The position numbers and the translations under genes were made by a program. The notes beneath the pieces are model-generated. The model was not told where the DNA came from and made no database searches. It saw nothing but the letters and a program-made list of their open reading frames with translations. From NCBI RefSeq assembly GCF_000346465.2, contig NC_034014.1:18899667-18963666 (forward strand): a DNA stretch of 64,000 nucleotides, read 5' to 3'. Positions 49,960 to 59,868 of this stretch are shown piece after piece (the stretch's first letter is position 1; each line of letters opens with the position of its first letter). Source of the stretch: Prunus persica. Taxonomy: Eukaryota; Streptophyta; Magnoliopsida; Rosales; Rosaceae.

Positions 49960-52894
49960 TTAGAGCTCGCTACAAGAAGAAAACAGGGCATTGATTAGGC
50001 GGTGGATCTCTCGCTCTTGTGCCTTCATTGACAGTCGAGTGCTCCCGATCTGGGGAAGTAGATCTTCTTTAGCATCAATTCTGGATTGTTGAAGCTGTAT
50101 TGCTTGTTCATTCTGATGCTCCAAAGAAATCTCCGAGTTCATCTTTTGCATATTAAGGGAAGTTTTCTTAGCTTCATGCTCTTCCCGCATCTGGCGAACT
50201 CTCTCTTCTGCTTCCCTGATGGTAACTTCCTTGACATCCAAGTCTTCAATCTCTTTAGCAACCTCTGTAAGTTCTCCCTCAAGAGCCAGCTTGGTGTTTA
50301 AACATTCCTCGTGTTGGCGGATCAAATCATGAATCACATCAATATTCACATCTCCTAAGGCTTCAATATAGGCACTGTTCTTGGAATGTCGCCTGGCAAG
50401 CTCAAAAATCCAATCCACAAGCTGGGCAAACTGCTTAAATGCAGTTTCACCACACCCAAGAATGTCAACGGTTGACCCCAAAAGTCGAAGGGCCTTGATG
50501 ATCTCAGAATGGTGCATATGAAGTTGAGCAGGTGTCTCTGAGGAGTAAAGTCTGCTAAAGATACCTTCAATTTCTCTACTGATAAACTCCCACCTATTCT
50601 GGTTTACCCCATTCCCAAAAATCTGATGAACAAAGTTCTCGACTGATACCAAATTTTGGAGGGGTCGCACAATTGCTATAGGCCCAACACTTTCAGGAAA
50701 CTGATCATCAGCTGGGCTATTCTGAACTTGTTGAAATTCAGACACTTCAGCCAGGAAGTCTGATCCACTACCACTCATGCTGGAGTTAGCACTCTCATGA
50801 TGAACATTTTCCTTTTCACCTGAAGAAATGACTTCAAAGGCTGGGTTATCCACGTTAATAGGCTCCATTTCACGAGGAAAAAGGATCTCGTCAAATCTCA
50901 TTTCCCCCTGCACCGGATTAGAACTCTCTTCGTCAAGAACATGGCTAGAGCTTCCATCCTCAACCTTGTTGTGATCTGCATGTCGCGCCTGTTTGTGGTG
51001 TGAGTCTCGATTAATCCTTTGGGATTGGTGCATCACGTGATTAACCCCTGAGAAATGTTCCCCTTTAGCATTGGGAATTCTCTTCTTGTGTCCTCTGCTC
51101 GAAGAAGCACCACGAGGAAGTGAAGATGAATTAAAGCCGCTTTTGCTCATGCCGGTCGAAATACTTTTCAAATTATCAGTCACAAAGACGTGGTCCCCTC
51201 TTGGGACATGCCTGTCTACCACTGAGAAAATTTTTGACACAGAAAAGCCCATATAAGGTGCACATGCAGTCATCCACCATCTACAATACCACCAAGAGCA
51301 TTCCCCAATGCGGGTGGAGCGCGGAATATCGAAACGCGCTGTGGTATCTTTGCGCAGAAGGACTGCTTGGGCTCTCGCCAACTTCTCAATCCCGCATCGC
51401 TGCCTCTCACATACACTAAATAAAAGTTTGTTCTCTGGAACTCCTTGATCAAAGCCAAACTGGCGAGCAAATGTATTTGGGTAGTAAGGCTCCAACCAAA
51501 GATCGCCACCTAACCTTACAGGAAGCAATGCAGAGCGCATACAAACCAAGAATTCAGAGGCATCGTCCGCAAGGCTCTCTGTGTCTAAAAGAATGCAATC
51601 TTCTTGTGCAAGGAAGACACTGGGACGATAAACCATAAACTCACTCCTGAAGATGATTCTAGCTTGATTAGAGCTAACATATTTGGCTTCAATCTGACTA
51701 TACCTCGCTAGAATAGGGTAATGTGCTGGAAAATCATTGTCACTCCGACGGTCGATCAGATCAGGAAAGTGCTCCCCTAACCATCCAATCACATAATGAA
51801 TGGGAAGATATGCATTTGCTAAACCAGGACCCCTACGATGAGTAGCAACTGTACCGAGGGCATGATAAATAAGTCCCAACACTGCTGGAGCAAGTGAAAC
51901 TCTAAACCCTCTCGCCATCAAACCTGCCATATAGAAACATTCTGGCCTTATAGCATTATCAAGGGGCAAAACAAAACGGCTAAGCCAAAAGGCTAAAAAA
52001 GCAGCCAATTGTCCTTCATGTGAAATGTTCAAGGGAAATTTGAGGTCTTTGGCCTTATGTTTGGGAACTATGTTATTTTTATTCCCCGCAGCACCATATA
52101 TGGCTTCCCCTCGAAAGAAATGCTCAATCCATTGATAGTGGAAAACTTGCCCTTTCTTATGGAAAACACATAGTTGAGCATGGATTTTCAAAAGTTCACC
52201 AATGGTTGAAGGATACAAGTCTTCACGGCATAATTCTCTGTTTAAAGGGATAAATTCATCATAGGGGAGACACAAAATTGGTAACCCGCCAATAACTTTT
52301 AGGTCGTATAAGGAAATGCCCATTTCACCGTTCCCGTGATGAAATGTGTTGGATAAAGGTCCCCATAACTGGCAGAATGCTCTCCAAACATTAGGGCAAA
52401 AATCATAGGAGTACCGAAATGGCCACAGCCCCATATATATCAGCTTGACGAAGGACATCACCAAAGTAACTCAAAATAGACTCCGTCCACTCCAGTACAA
52501 AGGATCGAAAGTTAGCCCGACCGAAAAATTTGAAATTGCTTCCCCATGAAATTTTGTTACGAAGCATCCTGTGCATAATCGGATAAAATTCATCTCTAGG
52601 AAGACACTGCTTGTCTCCTTCAATCTCATTGTTTACTTTCATCAAAGAGTGGGCTAGAAAACATGGGCCCTTTGCTTGAGAAATTTGAATAACTCGGTCT
52701 TCTTCATGGGGGTTGAGTTTGAGATGTCCACTACTCACGTGATCTGTGGTGAACCATGTTGTCCGACTCTCAGGAGGTACCATAAGCCTGATCGAATTCA
52801 GAGGACAAGATCTCATGTACTGGGGGCCAAAGGTGATGGCCCTACCATATTCATCGGAAGCATGTTCCTTGTGAAGATTTCCATAAGCATCCAT
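49960..52894 (-). pseudogene. antisense plant-mobile-domain (PMD) gene of E1, one frameshift
   Basis: It is read opposite to gag-pol. The first part (52894-52403) covers the N-terminus and the start of the PMD (FVLEWTESILSYFGDVLRQA). The second frame (to 49960) carries the rest: NVWRAFCQLWGP, GEMGISLYDLKVIGGLPI and the W/R-rich stretch around the middle, typical of PF10536, then a linker and a C-terminal coiled coil (about the last 130 residues). The frames are offset near 52413 by a 2-bp deletion relative to the copy at 58741. Total length is about 980 codons. PMD proteins such as Arabidopsis MAIN and MAIL1 act in TE silencing and genome stability; the role of an element-borne version is unknown. 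The ATG at 52894 follows TTTGATTTCAAG, which is TTTGATTTCAG|G in the other copy, a likely splice acceptor. Confidence 0.85.
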
Positions 52895-52961
52895 CACTTG
52901 AAATCAAAGGTAAAAAAAAAAAAATATACATATGTTAGCTTATAATGCTAGTTAAAGGCAT

Positions 52962-53014
52962 CTCAAGCTTTGCACGCGTAAAAGTGCTACACGCACAAAG
53001 CTTGAGGGGGCATC
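52962..53014 (+). other. palindrome and polypurine tract before LTR B
   Basis: Arms CTCAAGCTTTGCACGCGT (52962-52979) and ACACGCACAAAGCTTGAG (52989-53006) are inverted copies with few mismatches. The right arm runs into GAGGGGG (53004-53010), the likely plus-strand primer, 4 bp before the LTR. Confidence 0.75.
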
Positions 53015-53232
53015 TATTTGAATAAAAAAAATCACAAAAATATTGGAACGTGGGATTGGATAGGTGGGGGGGAAGTTTGGAAAAAGGTGGGGGTCTAAAC
53101 CAATGAAAACGTTTAAGAGAGTTTAGTGGCTCCTATTTTTGGGGGAGCTGATTATTCAGTTTTCAGTATAAATATTCTGCACTAAAGAGGAAGAGAGGAG
53201 GGAGAACACGACAGAAGAAGAAAACTGTTGCA
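53015..53232 (+). repeat. LTR B, shared by E1 (3' LTR) and E2 (5' LTR)
   Basis: Almost identical to LTR A except for a missing 10-bp ATCACAAAAA copy and a mutated terminus (TATTTG in place of TGTTGG). It is preceded by E1's PPT and followed by leader exon and intron sequence, so it joins two copies head to tail. The 3' limit is uncertain, as for LTR A. Confidence 0.75.
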
Positions 53233-53278
53233 GGAGCAAAATTGCAGGAGCACAAATAAAGAGGAGACATTTTCATAG

Positions 53279-55456
53279 GTATATGGATCCTGTCAATTAA
53301 TTCTTGTTGGGTGGCAACCCTCAAATCATTTTTCTTGGATGATGAATCCATATTGGGTGGCAACCCTCAAATAAAACTCTGGGATGATAAATCCATAATG
53401 GGTGGCAACCCTTAAATCATGAACAACAAATCCATGAGAGGATTCCTGTTTAACAAAGCTCTGCCGAGCAAAAGGAAATCCTTTGAAATGGAAATGGTGT
53501 TTGGAGGGTTAATTCCAAAAATGTACAGAAAAAAGAGAGCGTGAATTACCTCTTGGGCTCTCTCACCACTCCTCTCCATCTCTGCTTAAGAAGGCCTTTA
53601 TTTTTCTCTCTGAGCAAACTACATCAAAAAAAAATGTAAAGGATGTTAGTCATGAAGAAAAGAATAGGCAGAGAAAAAATGGAGATCTGTAAAAAAAAGG
53701 GGAAAGAAAATAGAGGCCATGTCTTTCTGTCACAGCCTCTCTCCCTCTCTCTCTTAGATGATCCTCTTGTTGGGCACACAATCACAACAGACAGAAAAAA
53801 ATTAAAGTAGGAAAACAGCCACTAAAAAAAAAGGGAAAGAAAGTGGCTGAGCGCCAATTCGTGGGTGTTGCTGGGTTAAAGGGAGAGAATGGTGCCAGCC
53901 AAAAGAAAACATGGGTATAAAAAAAAGAGAAGCAGAACTTGGGAAGGGCCACGTTGCAGCAGCCCATGCTTTGAATGCCCTATCTTTTGGTTTCATAACA
54001 AACAACTAAAATATCTGGATGTATGACAATTTAAAAAAGAAGAAGAAGGGGTTTGCTTCAGTCATCAAAAAGAAGAAGAAAAGTCAAAACATAAAAAAAG
54101 AAAAAGAGAAGAGGGTGGCTGACGCCACTTTGTTGAAGTTGGAAGAAAAGCAAAACAAAGGGGAGAAGGTCCATGTGTTGCAGAGGAAAAAAAGAGGAAA
54201 AAGACAAAAAAAGTCTGAAACCTTTTTGATGTGTTGTGGCAGTTTTTTTTCTGGCTTTCTTTTTGTTTGCAAAGGCAGTGTACAGATTGTGACTTCGTGT
54301 ATTTTCTTCAAAGACTGAACAGTAAAAATGTTTGCTCTTAATTCGGACTGATCACAAGTATTCCAGATAAAGATGAGACTACAAGGTTTGACTTTACTTG
54401 GAAACAAACTCTATAAAGAGTTGGATAACTATCAGGTTGTTTTAATCGCCTGATGGACCAAAGTTTTTTTTTGGGGCTCCATGCTCATGGGCTAACTATC
54501 AACAAACATCAAAAGCCCAAAATAGGATCATGGGCTGTCAGAGAATAATTATCCATTGACTCTCAGAAGCCCATACAATTAATGGGTAACCCAAATAATT
54601 ACCCATTAAATTTCCTAAGACCCAAATTTCCTATCATATGGTTAATGGATTAGTTACAAAAAATCCTTGTAGCCATATTTGGGTCCAAGTGCAAATGTCA
54701 ACTTTAGAAAATTAGTGGGTTAATCAAAATTGCTCATTAATTTTCCGGGACATTGACAAAAAGAAAAAGTGGTACAAAACCATCCAAATTTTTCCCATGG
54801 GACATCTACCCATGAAAATTCCAATGAGATTAAATTCAAATATCTCAAACACAAATTCTCAATTAATGGGCCACACTTACCCATTAATTTCAAAATTTTC
54901 CCATAGGTCACCTACCTATGAAAATCCCCAAATTATCTCAAAGATACAAATTCTAAATTATTAGGTCATACATACCCATTAATTTCCAATTTTTCCCATA
55001 GGTCATCTACCTATGAAAATCTTCAAATCGTCTCAAAGACACCAACTCTAAATTATTAGGCCACATTTACCCATTAATTTCTAAATTTTCGAACTACGTT
55101 GGTTTGATCCCTTTAAAAGGGTACATAGGCAATCTAGAGTTTCAATCTAGATGCAACCATCCCAAACATATTTCCATATCGAATCCCTGGTTTATTCAGC
55201 TAAATTCACTCAAACACTCCTCAATCAAACTCATTCAAATTCTTCGTTTTGCGATGAGTCATTTATTCATCATGAATCTTTGAACTACGAGTGGCTTGAT
55301 TCCCGTAAGGGATACGTAGGCATCCTGAGGTTGGACTTGGGAGCAGCTGCAAAATCAAACACACACGTTCTGTTTCTTTATGATGGAATCAAAGGGTTTT
55401 TCCTTGAAGCAAGGGATTGTAATTAAGAGACTTGCGTCTCGAATGGGTCGAACCTA
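53279..55456 (+). other. 5' part of the Ty3 leader intron (copy E2)
   Basis: It begins GTATATGG directly after the leader exon CATTTTCATAG (ending 53278). Copies A and C join the same exon straight to GTTAACAAAACC, so this is the intron donor. The interior holds three ~47-bp units around GGGTGGCAACCCTCAAAT (53307-53440), purine-rich tracts, ~95-bp tandem units with CATAGGTCAYCTACCTATGAA (54790-55090) and two CTACG/ACGTAGGCA motifs. 54084-55456 is about 95% or more similar to 61733-63118. It is cut at 55456 by the inversion breakpoint. Short ORFs (for example 54019-54318) are Lys-rich low-complexity. Confidence 0.75.
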
Positions 55457-57910
55457 ATGTGCTTGGCTCTTTTAACAAATGTCTTCCACCCCTCAGCAGA
55501 TTCGTCGGCCGAAGAATCTTCCCATACCTCTAGATTGGGTGCAGTCATAAGCTCATGAAGAGCGGGAATTTGAAGATCACTAGACCACGGTGCATTTGGA
55601 TAGGCATGTACAATTGTACCCCCATTGTCAGTATTAATATCTGTAAGTTTCACTCCGTCTAGTGGTGTAGTGGTAGGTGTGAGCTTTTCCTCTATCATAT
55701 TTGCCGCAGCTGAATGATGTTGGGGAGAAGAGTCTATCACCAAGCCACCATTGTTGAGGAGCTCTTGAATTTTGTCTTTCAGGATATAACAATCCTTGAG
55801 CGTATGACTGATGAGGCGATGATACCGACAATACCTAGGGTCATTTGTCTTGTTAGCATCAGCAGGACGCTTTGATTCTGCCAAAGCAATACTATTGGAG
55901 GCCAAAAGTTGGTCAAAGATTTCTTCTACATCCTCATCGTCGAAAGAATATTTAACCTCTTTGTGCTCTTTGAGAGTAAGCCTTTTGGGTGGGTCTTTGC
56001 TTTGGCATTTGTCATTTCTCTTTTCTGTTTTGACAAAAGTGGCCAATGACTCTCCTTTTGTAGACTTCTTGTCATTTTTCTTCTCCCCAAATTGAATTTT
56101 TTGGGTCGCGGACTTTTGACGAGCAATTTGTCTTTCAACATTGCTCGCCTTTGACACCAAGGCATCAAATGATTGGGGTTCAGCAGTGGCAACAAAAGTC
56201 GCAATATCTGGTATGAGGTTGTTGTAGCACATTTGCACGGCTGATTGCTCGGTAATTTTCTCCGGACATTGAAGATTGAGGCTCCTCCATCTCATTATGA
56301 AGTCATTAGCCCTCTCCCCTAGCTTTTGGGTAGTTTGAGCTAGGTCTATGATCGAGACCTTCTTCTTGAACTGACAAACTGTGCCAAAAATGCTTTTTGC
56401 ATGTCGTCCCATGTCAGAATAGAACCTGGCGGCAGTTGTGTATACCAAGTGAAAGCTGACCCTTTTAGGGATTGGACAAATTGACGCACTAGAAGAGCAT
56501 CTGACTGAGATGTCTCGCCACATGCTGAGTAAAAATGTGCCAAATGTTCATGGGGTGAGCTACTTATGCCATCAAATTTATCAAATATAGGCCGTTGATA
56601 ACCCTTCGGGAATAATATGGCGTCATAGTGAGAAGGGAAAGGTTTTCGATACCCTTGAACAGGAGGTGCTATAGACAATTGGAACTCACGAATTCCTTCA
56701 ACAATTAACACCTTTATGTCATTTGGGGAAATTGTGCTCGTAGAGCTTTCTGCTTTTTCCTCTTTTGTTTGTTGTTCTTGGGCGGTCGATTCATTTATTT
56801 TGCCCATGTCTTGCTCACCTATGATGTTTTTTCCTTTCAGCCGAGCGGATAGTAACGCTATTTTCGCGTCTTTTTCTGCCAACTTCTGCTGCATTTCCCT
56901 TCGCAGGTCTTGCATCATTTCTTGGATTAAAGGTAACTGGTCCTCAGTATTAGAAGTACCAGTCATCATGACTTGCATGCTTTCCACTTCCTCATGAAGT
57001 TTGGCCCCTTGGGATGATATACAATCATTCTCTTGAGTTTGAGATACAGGATCATCATAGAGAGGATTCCATTGCAAATAACCATCCAAGGTTGAGCTTA
57101 GATTGGATAACTTGGGCATAATCGTCCCAACCATGTTTCGGGATTTAGAATGAGTCAATGGACCCACGTAGGTCCTCGACTGATCTTGAGGTTTTGGGAC
57201 TCCCCCTTGTGATACGGGAATTTGATCCCTTGAAACATCAGTTATCTTCACCTTTTTCACGCGTTTCCTTTGTGGATGAGGTATGTTCACCACCTTCTTT
57301 TTCATGACGATGGCTCTGCTTTTACCCTTAGGAGAACATGGGTAAACCTCTTGTAATGTGGATTCCACAACATGGGCTCTAAGGCTTGATGGAGGTTCGG
57401 CCCTTGGACCTCGACGTTCTTCACGAAGTCGTCCTTTTGACCTTCATCTCTAGCTTCGTTGGTGGAAGTCATCAGAACAGAATCTGTAGGATATAGGTTG
57501 ACTGGAATTGATCCAATCATGATTTGGACAAATCGGGAAGTATTTGTTCTCTTGGGAGTTGGCACAGCCAGGGTGGTTAAGGTGTCCTTGCCCTCAGTCA
57601 TTATTGGGCTTGTCCCAGAAAGCTGGGATAAGATTGCCTCAATAGACTCCTTTTTTGCTTCTTTCTTTCTTAAAGCACGCGCATCCCTCTTTCTTCCATT
57701 TCGGAGAGCGTTCTTGGACGGAGTTTTCTTCAATTGGGTCTTGAGGACCTTAGGAGTGACCTGAGGTCTGGCCCTCTGAATGGGCTTTGACACAGTGCAC
57801 TTGATGAGGCTCTCACCAACAATGAAAGTCTTTTTGAACCCTTCTCGTTTGGTGCACGCATTCTTGGTAGTTTCAATTTTGTGGAAGAAAATCGTTACTT
57901 GTGGTGCCAT
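55457..57910 (-). pseudogene. first half of gag, copy E3 (inverted block)
   Basis: Collinear with E1 gag from its ATG (57908-57910 on the minus strand) to the codons around 45765. It lacks E1's first two stops, having CAG and CAA where E1 has TAG and TAA, but has two 1-bp deletions: near 57400 (a G run of three against four) and near 56370 (AAG against AAAG). It ends at the inversion breakpoint and resumes on the plus strand at 59866. Confidence 0.85.
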
Positions 57911-57962
57911 CGTATCTGGTTTTGTTAACCTATGAAAATGTCTTCTCTTGTTTTTGTGCTCC

Positions 57963-58189
57963 TGCAACAGTTTTCTTCTTCTGTCGTGTTCTCCCTCCTC
58001 TCTTCCTCTTTAGTGCAGAATATTTATACTGAAAACTGAATAATCAGCTCCCCCAAAAATAGGAGCCACTAAACTCTCTTAAACGTTTTCATTGGTTTAG
58101 ACCCCCACCTTTTTCCAAACTTCCCCCCCACCTATCCAATCCCACGTTCCAATATTTTTGTGATTTTTGTGATTTTTTTTATTCCAACA
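57963..58189 (-). repeat. LTR C (minus strand, inside the inverted block)
   Basis: It reads TGTTGGAATAAA from 58189 leftward and matches LTR A closely. It lacks the 14-bp GGAGCAAAATTGCA duplication seen next to LTR A and B. On its element-upstream side lies the PMD remnant, on its downstream side a spliced leader and gag, so again it joins two copies. Confidence 0.78.
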
Positions 58190-58197
58190 GATGTCCC

Positions 58198-58242
58198 CTC
58201 AAGCTTTGTGCGTGTGGCACTTTTACGCGTGCAAAGCTTGAG
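58198..58242 (-). other. palindrome next to LTR C
   Basis: Arms CTCAAGCTTTGTGCGTGT and ACGCGTGCAAAGCTTGAG repeat the structure seen before LTR B. The PPT is GAGGGGACATC on the minus strand. Confidence 0.72.
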
Positions 58243-58314
58243 ATGCCTTTAACTAGCATTATAAGCTAACATATGTATATATATATATATATATTTTACC
58301 TTTGATTTCAGGTG

Positions 58315-59145
58315 ATGGATGCTTATGGAAATCTCCACAAGGAACATGCTTCCGATGAATATGGTAGGGCCATCGCCTTTGGCCCCCAGTACATGAGATC
58401 TTGTCCTCTGAATTCGATCAGGCTTATGGTACCTCCTGAAAGTCGGACAACATGGTTCACCACAGATCACGTGAGTAGTGGACATCTCAAACTCAACCCC
58501 CATGAAGAAGACCGAGTTATTCAAATTTCTCAAGCAAAGGGCCCATGTTTTCTAGCCCACTCTCTGATGAAAGTAAACAATGAGATTGAAGGAGATAAGC
58601 AGTGTCTTCATGGGGAAGCAATTTCAAATTTTTCGGTCGAGCTAACTTTCGATCCTTTGTACTGGAGCGGACGGAGTCTATTTTGAGTGACTTTGGTGAT
58701 GTCCTTCGTCAAGCTGATATATATGGGGCTGTGGCCATTTCTCGGTGCTCCTATGATTTTTGCCCTAATGTTTGGAGAGCATTCTGCGAGTTATGGGGGC
58801 CTTCATCCAAACATTTCATCACGAGAACGGTGAAATGGGCATTTCCTTATACGACCTAAAAGTTATTGGCAGGTTACCAATTTTGGTTCTCCCCTATAAT
58901 GAATTTATCCCTTTAAACAGAGAATTATGCCGTGAAGACTTGTATCCTTCAACCATTGGTGAACTTTTGAAAATCCATGCTCAACTATGTGTTTTCCATA
59001 AGAAAGGGCAAGTTTTCCACGATCAATGGATTGAGCATTTCTTTCGAGGGGAAGCCATATATGGTGCTGCGGGGAATAAAAATAACATAGTTCCCAAACA
59101 TAAGGCCAAAGACCTCAAATTTCCCTTGAACATTTCACGTGAAGG
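58315..59145 (+). pseudogene. PMD gene remnant, truncated
   Basis: It matches the start of the E1 PMD gene. The ATG at 58315 follows TTTGATTTCAGGTG, a good splice acceptor. Lesions: a 52-bp deletion near 58618 relative to E1, flanked by TTC, a 1-bp deletion near 58809, and loss of everything after about 59145, where it joins the 3' hairpin region (about 2.4 kb missing against E1). It retains the 2 bp whose loss frameshifts E1. Confidence 0.82.
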
Positions 59146-59251
59146 GCGTTCAAATTCCCGTATCTCCTCTTGTAGTTCACTCTCTTTGAATTGAGGTAAA
59201 GAAGGGGGATTTTGGGTCTTGTGACTGAATCTAGCTTTTTAGAGACTAGAC

Positions 59252-59520
59252 TGCCTACGTACCCCTTTTTTAGGGATCAAGTCAACCGTAGTTCTTTGCT
59301 TGGGCCGCCTTTTCAAGTTTTCAACCCACAAAGCCTAAATTTTTTTTTTTGGTGCTCTAATTTTTGCTTGGGCCGCCTTTTCGGGTTTTCAGCCCAACGA
59401 GCATTTTTTAATTTACCCTAACTTTTGCTTGAACAGCCCTTTTGGGTTTTCAGTCCAACGGGTTTTATTATTTTTTTTTGGTGAGCCCTTTCAGGTTTTC
59501 AGCCTAACAAGCTTTTTTTT
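59252..59520 (-). repeat. inverted set of hairpin motifs
   Basis: The reverse complement of the E1 array: one CTACG/ACGTAGGCA motif at 59252-59295 and GGGCTGAAAACCCGAAA units at about 59330-59520. Confidence 0.8.
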
Positions 59521-59526
59521 AAAACA

Positions 59527-59868
59527 TCAGGCATAAAACTTCTTGACGAATTTCCCGTTCACACAAGGATATATGCACTTGCCTTCGGAGTTTGACAACT
59601 CGTTGGCACCCTTGGAGAAAACCTTAGTAATGACGTAGGGCCTCTCCCACTTGGGTTCAAACTTTCCATGCATTTTCCTAGTAATGACGAAGGGTCTTCG
59701 GACAGTTAAAACCAAGTCTCCAATTGAGAAAGATCTAAACTTTACTTTTCTGTTGAATGCCCCTGCCACCTGAGGTTGAATATGAGCACCTGCCAAGATA
59801 TCATACCCCCTTCATTTCTCACCTTTGTGGATGCGCTTAGATGCAACCTCATTTTTGTGTTGAAGCAA
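59527..59868 (-). pseudogene. integrase C-terminal tail, copy E2
   Basis: The minus-strand frame ends at 59527 with KGANELSNSEGKCIYP and the same tail as E1. Upstream it has FSIGDLVLTVRRPF and KFEPKWERPYVI, the beta-rich C-terminal domain of Ty3 integrases. A stop and a shifted start lie near 59800, and the rest of integrase is missing. This copy shows what E1 lost at its RT/integrase fusion point. Confidence 0.75.

Larger units (their letters stand above)
43019..53278 (+). mobile_element. Ty3/gypsy element, Tat/Ogre-like, copy E1, defective, with antisense PMD gene
   Basis: The order is LTR A (43019), spliced leader, gag-protease-RT frame (43313-49246), hairpin-motif array (49260-49632), antisense plant-mobile-domain gene (52894-49960), palindrome plus polypurine tract, LTR B (53015). 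The protease and RT motifs and the single gag-pro-pol frame point to the Tat/Ogre branch. The left boundary is real: the sequence before TGTTGGAATA has no match to the element's interior. The right LTR runs on into another copy's leader, so there is no right target-site duplication. The two LTRs are almost identical apart from a 10-bp indel and end changes and share a 14-bp duplication absent from LTR C, so they belong together. Confidence 0.85.

Noticed and set aside
53015..53280. Idea that the LTR itself extends past the splice donor into GTATATGG
   Set aside because: LTR A and C copies go straight to GTTAAC, so the region after the donor is removable leader, not LTR; also a primer-binding site must remain in the spliced RNA.
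54019..54318. 99-codon Lys-rich ORF in the Ty3 leader intron (and its counterpart at 61715)
   Set aside because: Purine-run translation; the two copies differ by indels that shift the frame, so it is not maintained as protein.
54790..55090. Regular ~95-bp repeats that might suggest a CRISPR-like array
   Set aside because: Plant nuclear context, repeats fill the whole period without unique spacers, and they are part of a retrotransposon intron.
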